Below, one piece after another: positions 1 to 11,103 of a stretch of DNA of 64,000 nucleotides (position 1 is its first letter; the number at the start of each line of letters is the position of its first letter). Location of the stretch: contig CM038043.1 of NCBI GenBank assembly GCA_021397845.1, forward strand, positions 32,301,501 through 32,365,500. Direction: 5' to 3'. This DNA comes from Areca catechu. Its lineage: Eukaryota; Streptophyta; Magnoliopsida; Arecales; Arecaceae. The notes beneath the pieces are model-generated. The model was not told where the DNA came from and searched no databases. It saw nothing but the letters and a program-made list of their open reading frames with translations. The translations under genes and the position numbers were made by a program.

Positions 1-480
1 TAAGTCTTCGGACTTAGGATAAAACAGACCATCTGGGTCACCCGTATCTTCATCATAAATGAGAGATTAATTAATCTTTGGCATTTTTACATGATAGATC
101 ACTTGAATCATCCTTATGCCTCTTAATTAAGGATCAAGATAGGCTGATCGGGCCTACCTCGACATTTCATAGAGTAGATCATGAAGATCATTCTCATGTC
201 TTTTAGAAATGAAATTAAGACAAGCTGATCATGCCTACCTCGGCACTTCGTAAGGTAGATCACGGAGATCATCCTTATACCTTTTTGATTAAGATGGACT
301 GGTTAAGCCCAACTCGATACTTCGTAAGGTAGATCACGGAGATCATCCTTATGCCTTAAAGAAAAGAAAATTAAGATAGGCTGGTTAAGCCCACCTCGGC
401 ACTTCATAAGGTAGATCACGTAGATCGTCCTCATGCCTTTTTAGAAGAGAAATGAAGACAGAATAGTTAAATCTATCTTG
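1..480 (-). repeat. Tandem repeat in the 3' region of gypsy element A
   Basis: About five imperfect units of 74-82 bp carry the recurring phrase GGTAGATCACGGAGATCATC, for example near 247, 321 and 403. They lie just downstream (minus strand) of the integrase end, where Tat gypsy elements often hold tandem repeats. The unit shares the phrase AGGCTGATC..GGCC.ACCTCG with the array at 55160-55800, so the two elements are related. The array runs off the left edge. Confidence 0.75.
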
Positions 481-489
481 ATGACCTTG

Positions 490-1735
490 AATAAAAATCT
501 TTATTGATAATACTTGCGGAGATTTTGTACATTCCAAGGTCGAGGTAGTAGAATACCTTCTAACATTTCCAACCAATAAGTCTCGGGTCGAATAACTTCT
601 TTAACTCGATACGGACCTTCCCATATGGGAGAAAGTTTATCTTGTTCGGTTGGTTCGGATACTTCGGATTTCCACATAACTAGATCCTCAGGACGAAAGA
701 TCTATTTCTTTACATGAGAGTTATAATATTTTGCAATTTTCTACTGATATGTAGCCATTTTCAATTATTCCTGAAGTCGTGTACCTTGTAGCAAATCCAT
801 GTCTACTCTTTGGTGTTCAGAATTTTAGGGCTCTTTATATTGATCAATCCATAGAGATTGCAAAGAGACCTCTACAGGAAGAACTACTTTAGTGCCATAA
901 GATAGATGAAATGGAGATTCTCCAATAGCTGTTCTAGGAGTGGTTCGGTATGCCCAAAGAACTGAGTTCAATTCATCAGCCCACGATCCCTTAGCATCAT
1001 TCAATCTAGTTTTAAGACCATGAAGAATGGTTATGTTTGCAGTTCAGCTTCTCCATTACATTGAGGATGTTCCACCGAAGTAAGCTTATGAAGAATGTGA
1101 TATTGAGTGCAAAAGCCCTTGAATTTCGGGTTATCAAATTGTCTTCCATTATCAATTATCATAGAATAAGGAATTCCAAAATAGAAGATGATGAAATTTC
1201 TTACAAAATTTTCAACCTTCGCTTTAGTGATTTGCGCCAACGCTTCGGCTTCAACCCACTTTGTAAAATAATCAATAGCCACTATGAAAAATTGCTGCTA
1301 TCCAAAAGTCAGAGGAAATGGACCAAGAATGTCCATTCCCCACTGTGCGAAAGGCCAGGGAGCTGTCAATGAAGTTAACTGATTCACAGGCCATCTTTGT
1401 ATATTGGAGTATCTTTGACAGTGATCACACCTTCGGTCAAATTCTGCGGAGTCCTTTTGGATGGTTGGCCAATAATAACCTTGATGGATTATTTTGTAAG
1501 CCAAAATCTACCCCCCAAATGATCTCCACATATTTTTTCATGCACTTTCGTGAGTACATAATCAGCATCAGATGGACCCAAACATTTCAGCAAAGGCTGT
1601 GTGAAGGACCTCTTATACAATCTTTTATTCAGGATCACATATTGAGAGGCCATCCATCGAAGCTGTTTAGCTTCTAGCTTGTCTTCAGGTAGGATTCCTT
1701 CTTTCAAGAATTTAAGAATATGATCCATCTATGAA
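490..1735 (-). pseudogene. Ty3/gypsy integrase remnant (element A)
   Basis: This is the 3' end of a gypsy pol gene. In gene order, 1489-1728 holds the linker after the second RNase H. The H2C2 zinc-finger part at 1298-1504 includes CDHCQRYSN and ends in GMDILGPFP. The catalytic core at 1031-1282 shows AIDYFTKWVEAE, a DNGRQF motif and HPQCNGEAE, matching the D-D-E positions of gypsy integrases. The C-terminal part down to about 490 is recognisable only in fragments. Stops and frame changes separate the pieces, so it cannot make a functional integrase. Identification rests on close parallels with the copies at 28573 and 55840. Confidence 0.85.
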
Positions 1736-1899
1736 GGTTCATATTCAACTTGACATACTTCAATTATAGGCTCTGATATTCTGGGATCTTCAAGATATTT
1801 TACATATGTCTTCCCAAGAGAATCTGGTGCAGTAGTTGCAAGTCGGGAAAGAGTATCTGCCCGAGAATTTTCCATCCTTGATGCATGAACAATCTCAAA

Positions 1900-2345
1900 A
1901 TGCTCCAACCCGGATGTCAGGCTTTGGACTTAACTGAATTATATTTGGATTCCAGGCCTCGAAATCACCTTTTACTTGATTCACCATCAGCTGTGAATTA
2001 GAAAAACTTTGATTCTCTTAATCTCCAACTTTTGAAAGATTCTAAGTCCAACAATAAGTGCTTCATACTCTGCCTCATTATTTGAAGCTTGGAAAGAAAA
2101 TCGAAGAGCATATTCAATAACTTGCCCATTCGGACCAGCCAAAATTAGACCTGCTCCACAACCATTGGCATTTGAGGCACCATCCACATGTAGCATCTAA
2201 ATAAATTCTAGATCATCTTCGGTATTCTCCTCTTCGGCTCTTGATTGATCCTCTTCAGATTTCCATGTACATTCTACTATGAAATCAGCCAAAATATGTG
2301 CTTTCATTGCTGACCTAGGCTGAAACTCAATATCAAACTTTCCCA
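1900..2345 (-). pseudogene. Second (archaeal-type) RNase H remnant of gypsy A
   Basis: The segment at 1987-2196 reads HVDGASNANGCGAGLIL, then NNEAEYEALIVGL, the signature of the extra RNase H that Tat-lineage gypsy elements carry between the ordinary RNase H and integrase. It has the first catalytic Asp (in VDGAS) and the Glu (in EAEYEAL). The C-terminal half is broken by stops at about 1985. Its presence assigns this truncated element to the Tat lineage. Confidence 0.85.
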
Positions 2346-3197
2346 ACTTAATAGCCCATTTAGCTATCCTTCCTGAGATGTCAAGGCAACGGAAGAATGG
2401 CTTTTAAGGGTTGATCTGTCAGAACCATAATGGAATGGGCTTGGAAATAAGGTCGAAGGTGTTTCGCTGCAACCACTAGAGAAAAGATAATCTTTTGCAC
2501 TATGGGATATTGGACTTCTGCTTCATGCAATACTTTACTAGTGTAGTAGATCGACTTTTGCAGGTGATTGGCATCTCCTTGTACCAGCACCGAACTAACT
2601 GCATCATTAGAAGCTGATAAGTATAAGTAAAGTGTCTCTCCCTCACAGGGCTTAGAGAGCAAAGAAGGATTTTCTAAGTATTCTTTCAACTTGTCAAAAG
2701 CAACTTTGCAATCCTCTGTCCATTCAAAATTTTGGGTCTGGCGAAGAACCTTGAAAAAGGGTAGACATCTTTCTGTAGAATGGAAAATGAATTGGCTTAA
2801 AGAAGCAACTCTTCCTATTAACCTCTGTACTTCCTTTTTACAAGTGGGATGCCTCATTGACCAAAGTGCTTGGATCTTTTCTGGATTAACTTCAATCCCT
2901 CGCTTGGTAACCAAGTATCCTAGGAATTTTCCATAGTTACACCAAAGATATATTTTGTTGGATTCAATCTCATCCGATGGTGTCTAAGAGCATCAAAAGA
3001 TTCCTTCAGATCTGTAATGTGATCAGACTTATGAAGACTTTTCACAATCATATCATCAACATAAGCTTCCATATTTCTCCCAATATGATTCTTGAAGACT
3101 TTGTTGATGAGCCTTTAGAAAGTTGCCCCAGCATTTTTTAATTCAAAAGGCATTACCTTATAATAGTAAAGTCCTTTTTCTATAATAAAAGCAGTTT
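2346..3197 (-). pseudogene. Gypsy reverse transcriptase/RNase H remnant, 5' truncated (element A)
   Basis: The clearest reading segment is 2381-2914, covering the end of RT and the classical RNase H (TKRGIEVNPEKIQALW, KVLRQTQNFEWTEDC, YYTSKVLHEAE). Fragments towards 3190 still show the RT core, including an AYVDDMIVKS motif near 3060. Homology stops at about 3197 inside the RT palm, so protease, gag and the 5' LTR are missing. The adjoining sequence is AT-rich and then an LTR in the opposite orientation, which implies a deletion or rearrangement breakpoint here. Confidence 0.85.
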
Positions 3198-3329
3198 AAT
3201 TTTTAATTAATTACTGGGCTATTCTTTGAACCAATTTCAATTTTTGGTTTATTAGTCAAATCAATATTCCAAGGAAAATATCTCCTGGACTTGATGAAAA
3301 TTCTAATCTACAAAAGGATATATTTTATA
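3198..3329. other. Short AT-rich junction, no feature seen
   Basis: This stretch lies between the truncated RT and the repeat-bearing LTR. I see no coding similarity and no target duplication. The left end of the plus-strand LTR must lie within or near it, but I could not place its TG terminus. Confidence 0.4.
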
Positions 3330-3690
3330 TCTTCGGTTTCGTATCTTTATCTTAGTCCGAAGACTAAGCCTATTAATCTTGTGACTCCGACTTCGTATCT
3401 TTATCTTAGTCCGAAGGCTAAGCCTATTAATCTTGTGACTCTGGCTTTGTATCTTTATCTTAGTCCGAAGACTAAGCCTATTAGTCTTGTGACTCCGACT
3501 TCGTATCTTTATCTTAATCCGAAGACTAAGTCTATCAACCTTGTCTTCGGCTTCATATCTATATCTTAGTTCGAAGACTAAGCCTATCAACCTTGTATCT
3601 TTGGCTTCTTATCTTTATCTTGCTCCGAATATCAAGCCTATCAAGTTAACACCTCCAGCCTCATATCTTCAGCATAGTCCGAAGAGTATG
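3330..3690 (+). repeat. 54-bp tandem repeat inside a gypsy LTR
   Basis: Six to seven units of 54 bp each contain GTATCTTTATCTTAGTCCGAAG, for example starting near 3341, 3395, 3449 and 3503. The later units diverge. Because 54 is a multiple of three, reading frames stay open on both strands. The apparent proteins here are repeat artefacts. Confidence 0.85.
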
Positions 3691-3780
3691 TTATCTTATC
3701 TTCAGGATGGCTGTGAGTGTTTACTTATTTTTCCTTGTTATTTCCAAAGAAACTCTTTCGAAGTGTATAGCTAACATTCC

Positions 3781-4070
3781 CTTTAGGAGCGCTACTAAAG
3801 AGAATGATGAGTTCGCTTCGGATCTATTCTAGAAAAGAATAAGGCATATTAAACATGTGGGCTTTTCCAACTCCAAAACAGTTGAAGTCTGTTTTGGTTG
3901 TTGCAACCGCCCACATAGTCGAAACCCTTTAGGAGCGCTACTAAAGAGAATGATGAGTTCGCTTCGGATCTATTCTAGAAAAGAATAAGGCATATTAAAC
4001 ATGTGGGCTTTTCCAACTCCGAAACAGTTGAAGTCTGTTTTGGTTGTTGCAACCGTCCACATAGTCGAAA
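3781..4070 (+). repeat. 146-bp direct duplication
   Basis: CTTTAGGAGCGCTACTAAAG begins at 3781 and again at 3927. The following bases, up to CCACATAGTCGAAA, are almost identical between copies, with only a few substitutions. The low divergence says the duplication is younger than the surrounding LTR decay. Confidence 0.95.
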
Positions 4071-4171
4071 TCCTCAGATTGAATAACTAATTTTCCGACC
4101 GCCACTACTTACAGTTATGAGAAGGTTTCTTTTGTTAACTCCCATAATCCTAAGTAGTTGCATTTGGAGCC

Positions 4172-4179
4172 TATAAATA
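4172..4179 (+). promoter_or_regulatory. TATA box of LTR A
   Basis: TATAAATA lies about 240 bp before the LTR end, a normal distance for the U3/R border. The same TATAAATACTGG occurs in reverse at about 40060-40072 in the related split LTR, supporting it as the promoter core of this family. Confidence 0.6.
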
Positions 4180-4414
4180 CTGGTAAGAGGGGACACTCGA
4201 GGTAAGCTAAGCTCGTTCCCAAAAACTCGAATTCTTTCCTTTCCCTCTTTGCTTTCAAGCTCTCCATTCTGCTGCCTGAGTTCTTGCTGACTTTGTCATC
4301 GGAGTGTCCCCGACCGGGAGATTTCCGGTCAGGGGATCTGTTTTGCAGGTTCCAGGCGATGGTGAATCAGCGGGCGAGCCACTTCGTCCGGCCGGCAGGG
4401 ATTCAGCGTCAACA

Positions 4415-6162
4415 ATTATTATTGCTATTAATATTGCTATATAAGTTATTATTATCACTCATTATTTTTATGATTATCATCGTTATTGCATAATTAGGAT
4501 TGAATCCATTTTTTTAGCATTTTACCACGTTCTTACCCATAGTAAGATCATACTGATAAATGTACCATTTTTTGTCCATGGTAAGGCCATATTGAAATGT
4601 ATCACATTTCTAGCCATGGTGAGACCATACTGAAATTATGATTAGTCCAGATACCTAAATTTCAAATCATTACAAATATTTTATTCTACTTTTATTATCA
4701 TTATTAGTATATAAATTATTTATTTATAATATATTTATCATAATCAAGCATGATTAGATATATTAATGAATCAATTTTATATATTATCAAAATTTATATA
4801 TAAAAATAAAATACTTATAATTTTCAATATATGGTATATAATAGTCATGATCATGCATGTGGTTATAAGTTAGAAATCATTATCTTTTCGATAGCAAAAA
4901 AAAGTATCCAATACATCAACTTAGCTTACCGTACATGTGGAATACCTTATAATGACTCATAAATGGGTTATCCAAGCCGCACTCAGCCTCCTCTAGACCT
5001 ACTAATTTCAAAAACATACATAATCTAAAATTAATAATATACTATAGCTTCATAATTACTATAGAATTCTTTAAAATTATAAAATCCTAATTTATGGTTT
5101 ACTTTTATTTCCTTCACAATAATCCTCTTCCATGATTTATTTACTTTAGCTAACAATCTCCAAAAATTTCCAAATTTGACAATTAATTTGGCTAGTGGGT
5201 TAACAACATATAGTTAAATTTTTAGATTAAATGGTTTGATTGTTAAAGAGTCAAAAATCTCTAATTACCATATGGCAGAGTTAATCCATCTAAGATTTAC
5301 GTCAATTACTCCTATTATTCTTTCTTCAAAATTCTTAAATCCTTGAATTCTCAAAATACCACTATCAGGGTAGGGAAATAGTATAAGTATTAGAGGAAAA
5401 AAAAAAGAGAAGAGAGGGGGAAATGGCCTTGTCTTTTTCCTTTCTTCCATCATCTCTTCCTCATCTAAATACTACAAAAATATGATAAATAGCAAGAAAA
5501 GATTCCTTACCAGGCTCTTAGAAGGGAGAGGTTGGAGATGGTAGGTCATTGCAAAGTGGTAGGGAGGTAGGAATGGTGATGGAAGAGGCAAATCGAAGAA
5601 ATAAGTAAGAGAGAGGGAGAGTATGCAAGAAGGGAAAACATGGAAGAAGGAGAGACCGAGAGAAAGAGAGCCCTCCATTTTTTTTTTTCCTCTTCACACG
5701 AGAGAAGGCATGTGGCCCTTCTTGCACCTTTTTCAAAGGGAAAAGAGGCTGACTAGCCTATCTAGATTTCTCGCTCCCTTCTATGATATTACCGTTAAAG
5801 TATAGTCAAAGGGGTCAAGGGACAAGAATGGATCGGCCTCGCAATCTCCCATCATTTAAAAATTTAATCTTTGAAATTTATATATTTTAAAATTTAAAAC
5901 TTCTATGAACTTATTACTTTTTTTAACATAAAAAGTAATCAAATCACAAAATTTATCATGATCAAATCCATTTCACTAATCATAAATCCCAATCATTTAC
6001 TTTATAATAAATGTTCTCTTGGATAACATCAAAGCTCTTAGCATATTACCCAATAATTTCCCCAATTAATCATCTATTTAATGTAAATACAATGAATTTT
6101 AACAAATTCTCTAAGACTAGTATAATTCCAATAAATTTTGAAACATAATTCAAAATAGTTAG
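4415..6162. other. AT-rich stretch without recognised gene
   Basis: I see no coding similarity. Three imperfect units of about 38 bp around CCATGGTAAGACCATACTGA lie at 4530-4645. A purine-rich run with GAGAGAGGGAGAG lies near 5600-5660. The segment sits between the 3' ends of two oppositely oriented LTRs of one family (4414 and 6163). It could be older host DNA or a decayed element. Confidence 0.4.
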
Positions 6163-6386
6163 TATTGACATGGAACCTTCATCAACCGAGCGGAGCTGCT
6201 GGATTACCGGTTCGTTCCCCAAGATACCTGCGAAACAGGTCCCTGACTGGATTTTCTCTAGTGGGGGACACTCCGATGCCTAAGTTAGAGAGGGAGATTC
6301 CAGCAACAAAATGGAGAGTTTTTGAAGAAGAAGATAACGAAAGTATTCTCTTTTTCAGGCTTGCCTAGTGTACCTTGGATGTCCCC
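6163..6386 (-). repeat. Gypsy LTR B, 3' portion (split by insertion)
   Basis: Read on the minus strand, this is the R/U5 end of a gypsy LTR. It contains CCTGCGAAACAGGTCCCTGAC and GGGGGACACTCCGATG, which match LTR A in reverse. It stops at TCCCC (6382-6386), and the same five bases restart at 40050. Joining across that target duplication restores a continuous LTR whose other part is 40050-40676. Confidence 0.8.
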
Positions 6387-7860
6387 TGTTGCCCAGAAAT
6401 GGAGCCCAAGAGAGGGGGGTGAATGGGGTCTTTTTAAAAAAATTTAAAACAATAATATGAAGGACTAGTGGTGCTTGTGAAATAAAGATAAATTCAATAC
6501 AAGAGTTTAAAAGCAGTGGAAAATAATAAGTGAGTAGCAATAATCAAAGAGCAAGAGAGGAAGAGGGCAATCACACACAAATACAAGGTTTATAGTAGTT
6601 CGGTGCAAACCTAGCACCTACATCCACTCTCCAAGTCACCCTTGGAAATTTCACTATAATCCAAATAAGATTACAGCTGACTTGTTTTTCACAAGGCTCA
6701 CAAGTCAAAACCTAAGTTGGTTTTGTCACCTAGGCCTACCAACAAACCTTAACACTTGTTTTATCTTCGGGCTCATAAGTTAACCCTAGTTGGTTTTATC
6801 CCTTTGGCTCACCAACAAACCACAATAACCTTCTTTCAAGACACCCTTGAAAGCAAGATCAAATCATAATATAAAAATAGATATACAATTTTAAAACTAA
6901 AACAAACTCTCTTCAAGAGTAGAATGGAATCTTTGAAGCTCAAATTGATGCTTTGTCTTAACTCTTCCTTGGAATATCCTTCAGAGTGCCTCTTTTGGAA
7001 TGATGTAAGGATGAGCTTGTAGGCTTTTCAAGGAATCAAACTATAAAATGCTTTTGATGTGAAGTACTTGAGAGAATATGGGCTTTTTGTCTTTTGAATA
7101 GACTTGAATACACTTCAATACCCCTTTCTTTTTTTTGAATGATGTTTGTGGAGGTTAAATACACCAAGAACCTTCCAAAAAATAGTTTGTGACCGTTGAA
7201 ACCTCGGATATAGCCGTTTGGAGCTTGTAAAGCAAGTTCTGCAAGTTAGAAAAATAGATCCGTTAGAGCTGTCAGGCTTCAAGTGTCGACACTTGGCTGT
7301 CAGGTATCGACACTTGATCTCTAGGTGTCGACACTTGAACTTTCAAGTGTCGACACTTAATTTATAGGTGTCGACACTTGACACAAAAATCTTCAAATGA
7401 CAAAGTTTTGTATTTTCAAAATTCTCAGGCCTTGAGTCGACACTTGGAAACTAAGTATCGACACTTGGTGTCGACACGAGTTCTGGGTGTCGACACTTGG
7501 TGTGCCAAGAATTTTTGTTCGTGCCAAATGCTGAAGTGTCGACACTTGACTTTCCAGGTGTCGACACTTGAGACTGAAAAGCTCAGATTCAAGTGTAAAT
7601 TACCCCAAAAATATAAATATAAATTTTGAAACTTAAATGAATCATAAACGCATAATAATTAAATATGTAGATGCCCTTTTTTCATGAAGAGGATGTCCAG
7701 ATCTGCGAGAAATGCTCCGTGCCATGACGTGCCATGAAACATAAGTTTTTGAGATTTTGAGGTGCTTTCTTTCTGAAAACTCATAACTTGAAATACACAT
7801 TAGTATACAATATGCACTCAATGTTTTATTATTCATCAAAATCACTGGGTGGAGCCAACA
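6387..7860 (-). repeat. 3' LTR of the SIRE-like host element
   Basis: This 1474-bp LTR has TG...CA ends on the minus strand. It is closely similar to 38556-40049 over its whole length, with scattered substitutions and small indels. It contains the AAGTGTCGACACTT array. The flanking TCCCC duplicate marks the outer edge. Confidence 0.93.
7280..7572. repeat. Array of the palindrome AAGTGTCGACACTT
   Basis: About ten copies or near-copies of the 14-bp perfect palindrome, each centred on GTCGAC, are spaced roughly 20-40 bp apart in the LTR. The other LTR has the matching array at 39446-39760. Variants such as GTATCGACAC are single-base decays. Confidence 0.95.
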
Positions 7861-7880
7861 ATCTCCCTCTTTTTGATGAT
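7861..7880 (-). other. Polypurine tract of the SIRE-like host element
   Basis: On the minus strand the bases next to the 3' LTR read CAAAAAGAGGGAGAT, then TGTTGG. This is the standard plus-strand priming site and fixes the element's direction. The same tract occurs at 60717-60735 in the related element there. Confidence 0.9.
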
Positions 7881-8493
7881 GACAAAACCTTGAGTAAAAT
7901 AGCATTATATTTCAAACTTCAACTGTTATAATTCATGAATATGAATGTAAGTCCATATAAGGTATAATCTTCATAGTTAGGAAGAATCAGTCTCCCCATT
8001 AATTAGATATTTCTAATTAAAATAAATTTCAAAGGTTCTCACAAGGTGAAACCACAATAATTTATGCATCTATACAATCAATACTATTTCTCCTCTTTTT
8101 TGTCAATCATTAGAAAGGGGAATAACCTCCCCCTCAAATTGAGCATGGAGACAAAAAGATGGTAGAGAATCAAATAAGATAGGTATCAGAACCAAAAAGA
8201 TCAAAGAGAATCAGAGCTGAAGAAGGTAAATTTAACTACTTAAACACAAATAATAAGCACTAAACTGAAATATATAATAGATAAGAGAAGTTTTCAGTAC
8301 AAAAATTTGCTGAGTCATTAGCAAGAACTGAAACATACAGAAATCATCAGAGTCATACAATAAATAGAATCATACAAATATGAACTATAAAAGACATACA
8401 ACATACATATGTGAGGCTAATCCTCATCAGATGGAATCTCAAGACTAAATGGGGCACTGATCCTAGATCTAGTGACTAAGGCCCTAGGAGGTA
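7881..8493. other. Non-coding stretch between extra ORF and polypurine tract
   Basis: This is AT-rich sequence with CTCCCCC-type purine/pyrimidine runs near 8128. No reading frame or known motif is supported. It is the 3' untranslated part of the copia element. Confidence 0.5.
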
Positions 8494-8786
8494 TTAAAGC
8501 TCGACGACTCCTAATGCGGCAAGAAGGACCAAAAGCGGGTACAATCCTAGATGATCTAGTGGAAGGGGGGAGAGAAGATCAGCTGGTGTAACAAAGTCCG
8601 GTGTGGAATCAACCAAGTCAGTAGGAGCAGCTAGGGTAGTGGGAGGATCGTGACTGACCACCTCAAAACCATCCGCACTGCCATCACTGTCACTACCACT
8701 GCCCACAATCTTTGTAGCTCTGTCCTCATCCATATCTGCCTGATCACCATCCTCAACTGTATCAGCATGGTCACTCTGGTGATCAC

Positions 8787-8827
<41 letters not shown>

Positions 8828-10015
8828 GAAGATATAACTGCAGGGGCTGCAGGAGGTATAAGGGATCTCAATAGATCCTCAATACGAGAGAAGCCCTCCT
8901 CCATAGATCTATGGATCTCAGCATGCTCCGAGGTAGTATGTGCTCGAAGAGTCAACCTCGCTGCATAGCTGAGTCAACTCACCCCTGATCTCAGTAAACT
9001 GCCCTCTGGCATGCTCCTCAAAGGATAATCCAGTAGTAGGTGGCGGAGGAGCTGAAGTATCAGGAGTCGAATGCTCTGCCTATGTCGATAGAATATCAAC
9101 GGGAGAAAAAACTGCTGGCTCAGATAGTCTTGCCTCTGCATCTCGAAGCTCGTCCTCCTCATCTGGCTCCTGGCCAGACTCTCTACGCTCCCATCGACCT
9201 GCGACTAGTCTATATCCCATACGGTGCAAAGACCTCTCATCATATACATCTGTGTGTAGTATCTCCTTGGGGATCTCCCCCTCCAGTGATACTCCACATG
9301 CTCTAAATAACCTGGTCAGTGCCATGCCGTAGGGTAAACAATGACAGTGCTAAGTCACGGAATCATGCATCTGAACTAACATCAAAGAAGGAAGGTCGAT
9401 CTGCCTCCTTTCTATCAGACTCATCATCACCATCAACTCTCTCTCAGTGATGAAGTCGAATCTCCCAATCTTCGGCAGAAGTATACGTGCCGTGATGTGG
9501 TGCAATAGGCACATCTCCAGAGATAACTGGTTCACGGTGACTATAGATATACCACGAACATCCTCTCGCTCGAGGATACACCTAAAAGCAGCCTCTCTGT
9601 CATCCACCGCAAAAACACTGATTCCCCTATGGGGGATCTCCCATACTCTGTTCAGTAGCTTTACAGAAGGTGAAATCTGAACACCTCTCACTGTCGTAGT
9701 CCATAGAAGTCATCGACAGTCCATCGCACCATAAAACTCCCTCACTAGATGAGGATAGTACCTCTCCTGCATAGTACAGAATGGTATTAAACCTGCATCA
9801 GTGAGCACCTGTCGTAAGCTGAAATGGTGCCTATCAAAACACTCCAGGTCGACTCTCCTCCTAGAGGCTACTAACTTCCCTGCCATCCTCTATGCAGGGG
9901 GGAACTCGGTGTGGCAGAACTGCTAGCCTGTGCAGGATCAAATCTGGCCTTCGATCTCCTCTCTACACCACGACTAGGTCTCTCCCTAACTGCAAGTCTC
10001 TTCCTGGGACCCATT
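8494..10015 (-). pseudogene. Extra ORF downstream of copia pol (plant transposon protein-like)
   Basis: In the same direction as gag-pol, this lies where SIRE elements carry an env-like ORF. The start MGPRKRLAVRERPSRG is at about 10013. Pieces continue at about 9710-9870 (a region reading CTMQERYYPHLVREFYGAM), 9350-9691, 9080-9325 and 8494-8955. The VREFYGAM context resembles the putative plant transposon protein family (PF20167), often found inside retroelements. The C-terminal part is acidic, with a run of 13 Asp encoded by GAT repeats (8784-8825). Stops and frame changes break it into at least four segments. I see no clear signal peptide or membrane anchor in the readable parts, so an envelope role is not supported. 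Confidence 0.6.
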
Positions 10016-10053
10016 ACAGCAAGCTGAATAGGAAAGAAGGAAGATAGGTTCAA

Positions 10054-10895
10054 TCAGACTTAGAACTATAGGACTGGCTACAGGCTGAGGTAAGGAGAAG
10101 TTCATTTCTTAAGAGGTGTTAAGACAGGTTTGAAAACTAGGATTAAAACAATTTTGGGTTGTAAAATACCCAAAAAAATTTTTTTTTTAGGAAATCTACC
10201 AATCAGTTTGAAGGTGTGATTTTTACAAGCTATACTTTGATTAAATGACATTACCCCGTATAAATAATTATAGAAAATGTTTTTGGTTGTTAAAACATAT
10301 TTGAACTTTTGTAAAATATATTTTGTAAGGCCAAAATACCAAAACACATGGAATTTTGGATTTAAGTTAATTAGGGTTTTAGCAAAGTGGTGAAAATGTC
10401 GCAAAAACATCATGAATAACCTTTCCAAAACAATGATAAAACAATAAATGAATTTAGAACACTAGATTTTAAATGAAAACCCCAATTTTTCTATCCAAAA
10501 TCAATCAAACAGTGTTTTTCTGAAAAACGGATGAGATAAGCGTGAAAACGGCCAAAAAACCATGGAAAATCCAAGAAAAATGCCATTAAACCGCTATTCT
10601 CTTAAATGGAGCTTTAGAAATCCATTAAAACTTATGAAAATCTGGTTAAAATCCTCAAGAATAGCCGGAAAAGCCCAATTCTAATTTACACGGTTCACAG
10701 TAACAAAAGGAAAACGAAAATACAAGAAATAAAATGGAAATAAACTGAAATTAAAAGAGGGAATACCTGATTTGTGATGGGGTAAAAGGGAAAAGGGAGG
10801 ATTTGGATAGAGGGGGACCATTGTTGCTTGAAATCGACGGGTGGAAAATAAGGATAAAACCCTCGGTCGGCCTTTTAAAAAATAGATTTTGTTTC
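10054..10895. other. AT-rich spacer, no gene recognised
   Basis: This lies between pol and the extra ORF. Long frames on the minus strand (10102-10428, 10681-10923) are low-complexity and resemble nothing I know. It may be the leader of a subgenomic transcript for the downstream ORF, but nothing here proves that. Confidence 0.4.
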
Positions 10896-10896
10896 G

Positions 10897-10979
10897 CAAG
10901 TGTCGACACTTAGTATTTGTCAAGTGTCAACACTTGGTCAAGTGTCGACACTTGACAATATCCAAGTGTCGACACTTGG
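10897..10979. repeat. Internal cluster of AAGTGTCGACACTT palindromes
   Basis: Three perfect copies and one variant (GTCAACAC) of the LTR palindrome lie about 25 bp apart, outside the LTR and upstream of the extra ORF on the minus strand. This shows that the motif is carried in the element's interior as well as in its LTRs. Confidence 0.93.
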
Positions 10980-11103
10980 CCAAGAGAAAAAAAAAATCTG
11001 TAAAATTTTCAAAAAATATAGGAAAATATTTAACAATTTTTGGGGCTTAAAGCAAGTGGTTTTGAGTGAAAAAACTTAGGTATAATTAAAAACTATGAGA
11101 GTT

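Larger units (their letters stand above)
3330..4414 (+). mobile_element. Plus-strand gypsy LTR (LTR A), 5' boundary uncertain
   Basis: The right end, AGCGTCAACA at 4414, is a CA terminus. The segment 4165-4414 resembles, in reverse, the LTR pieces at 6163-6386 and 40050-40120: both have TATAAATACTGGTAAGAGG followed by GGACACTCCGATG-like and CCTGC.AAACAG.TCCC.TGAC blocks. So this is an LTR of the same family in opposite orientation. No primer binding site follows at 4415, so it is not an intact 5' LTR. It is either solo or the stranded end of a rearranged element. Confidence 0.65.

Noticed and set aside
3291..3774. Overlapping repeat-rich proteins on both strands
   Set aside because: Artefact of the 54-bp tandem repeat (18 codons); the sequence is part of an LTR.
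5398..5420. Purine run AAAAAAAAGAGAAGAGAGGGGG as a polypurine tract
   Set aside because: No LTR start (TG with a matching partner) follows on either side.
7280..7572. Possible CRISPR array
   Set aside because: Repeats are only 14 bp, palindromic, irregularly spaced and within a plant LTR.
8631..8874. Poly-Met and poly-Ile frames
   Set aside because: Alternative frames of the GAT/ATC triplet run; the minus-strand Asp frame fits the extra ORF better.
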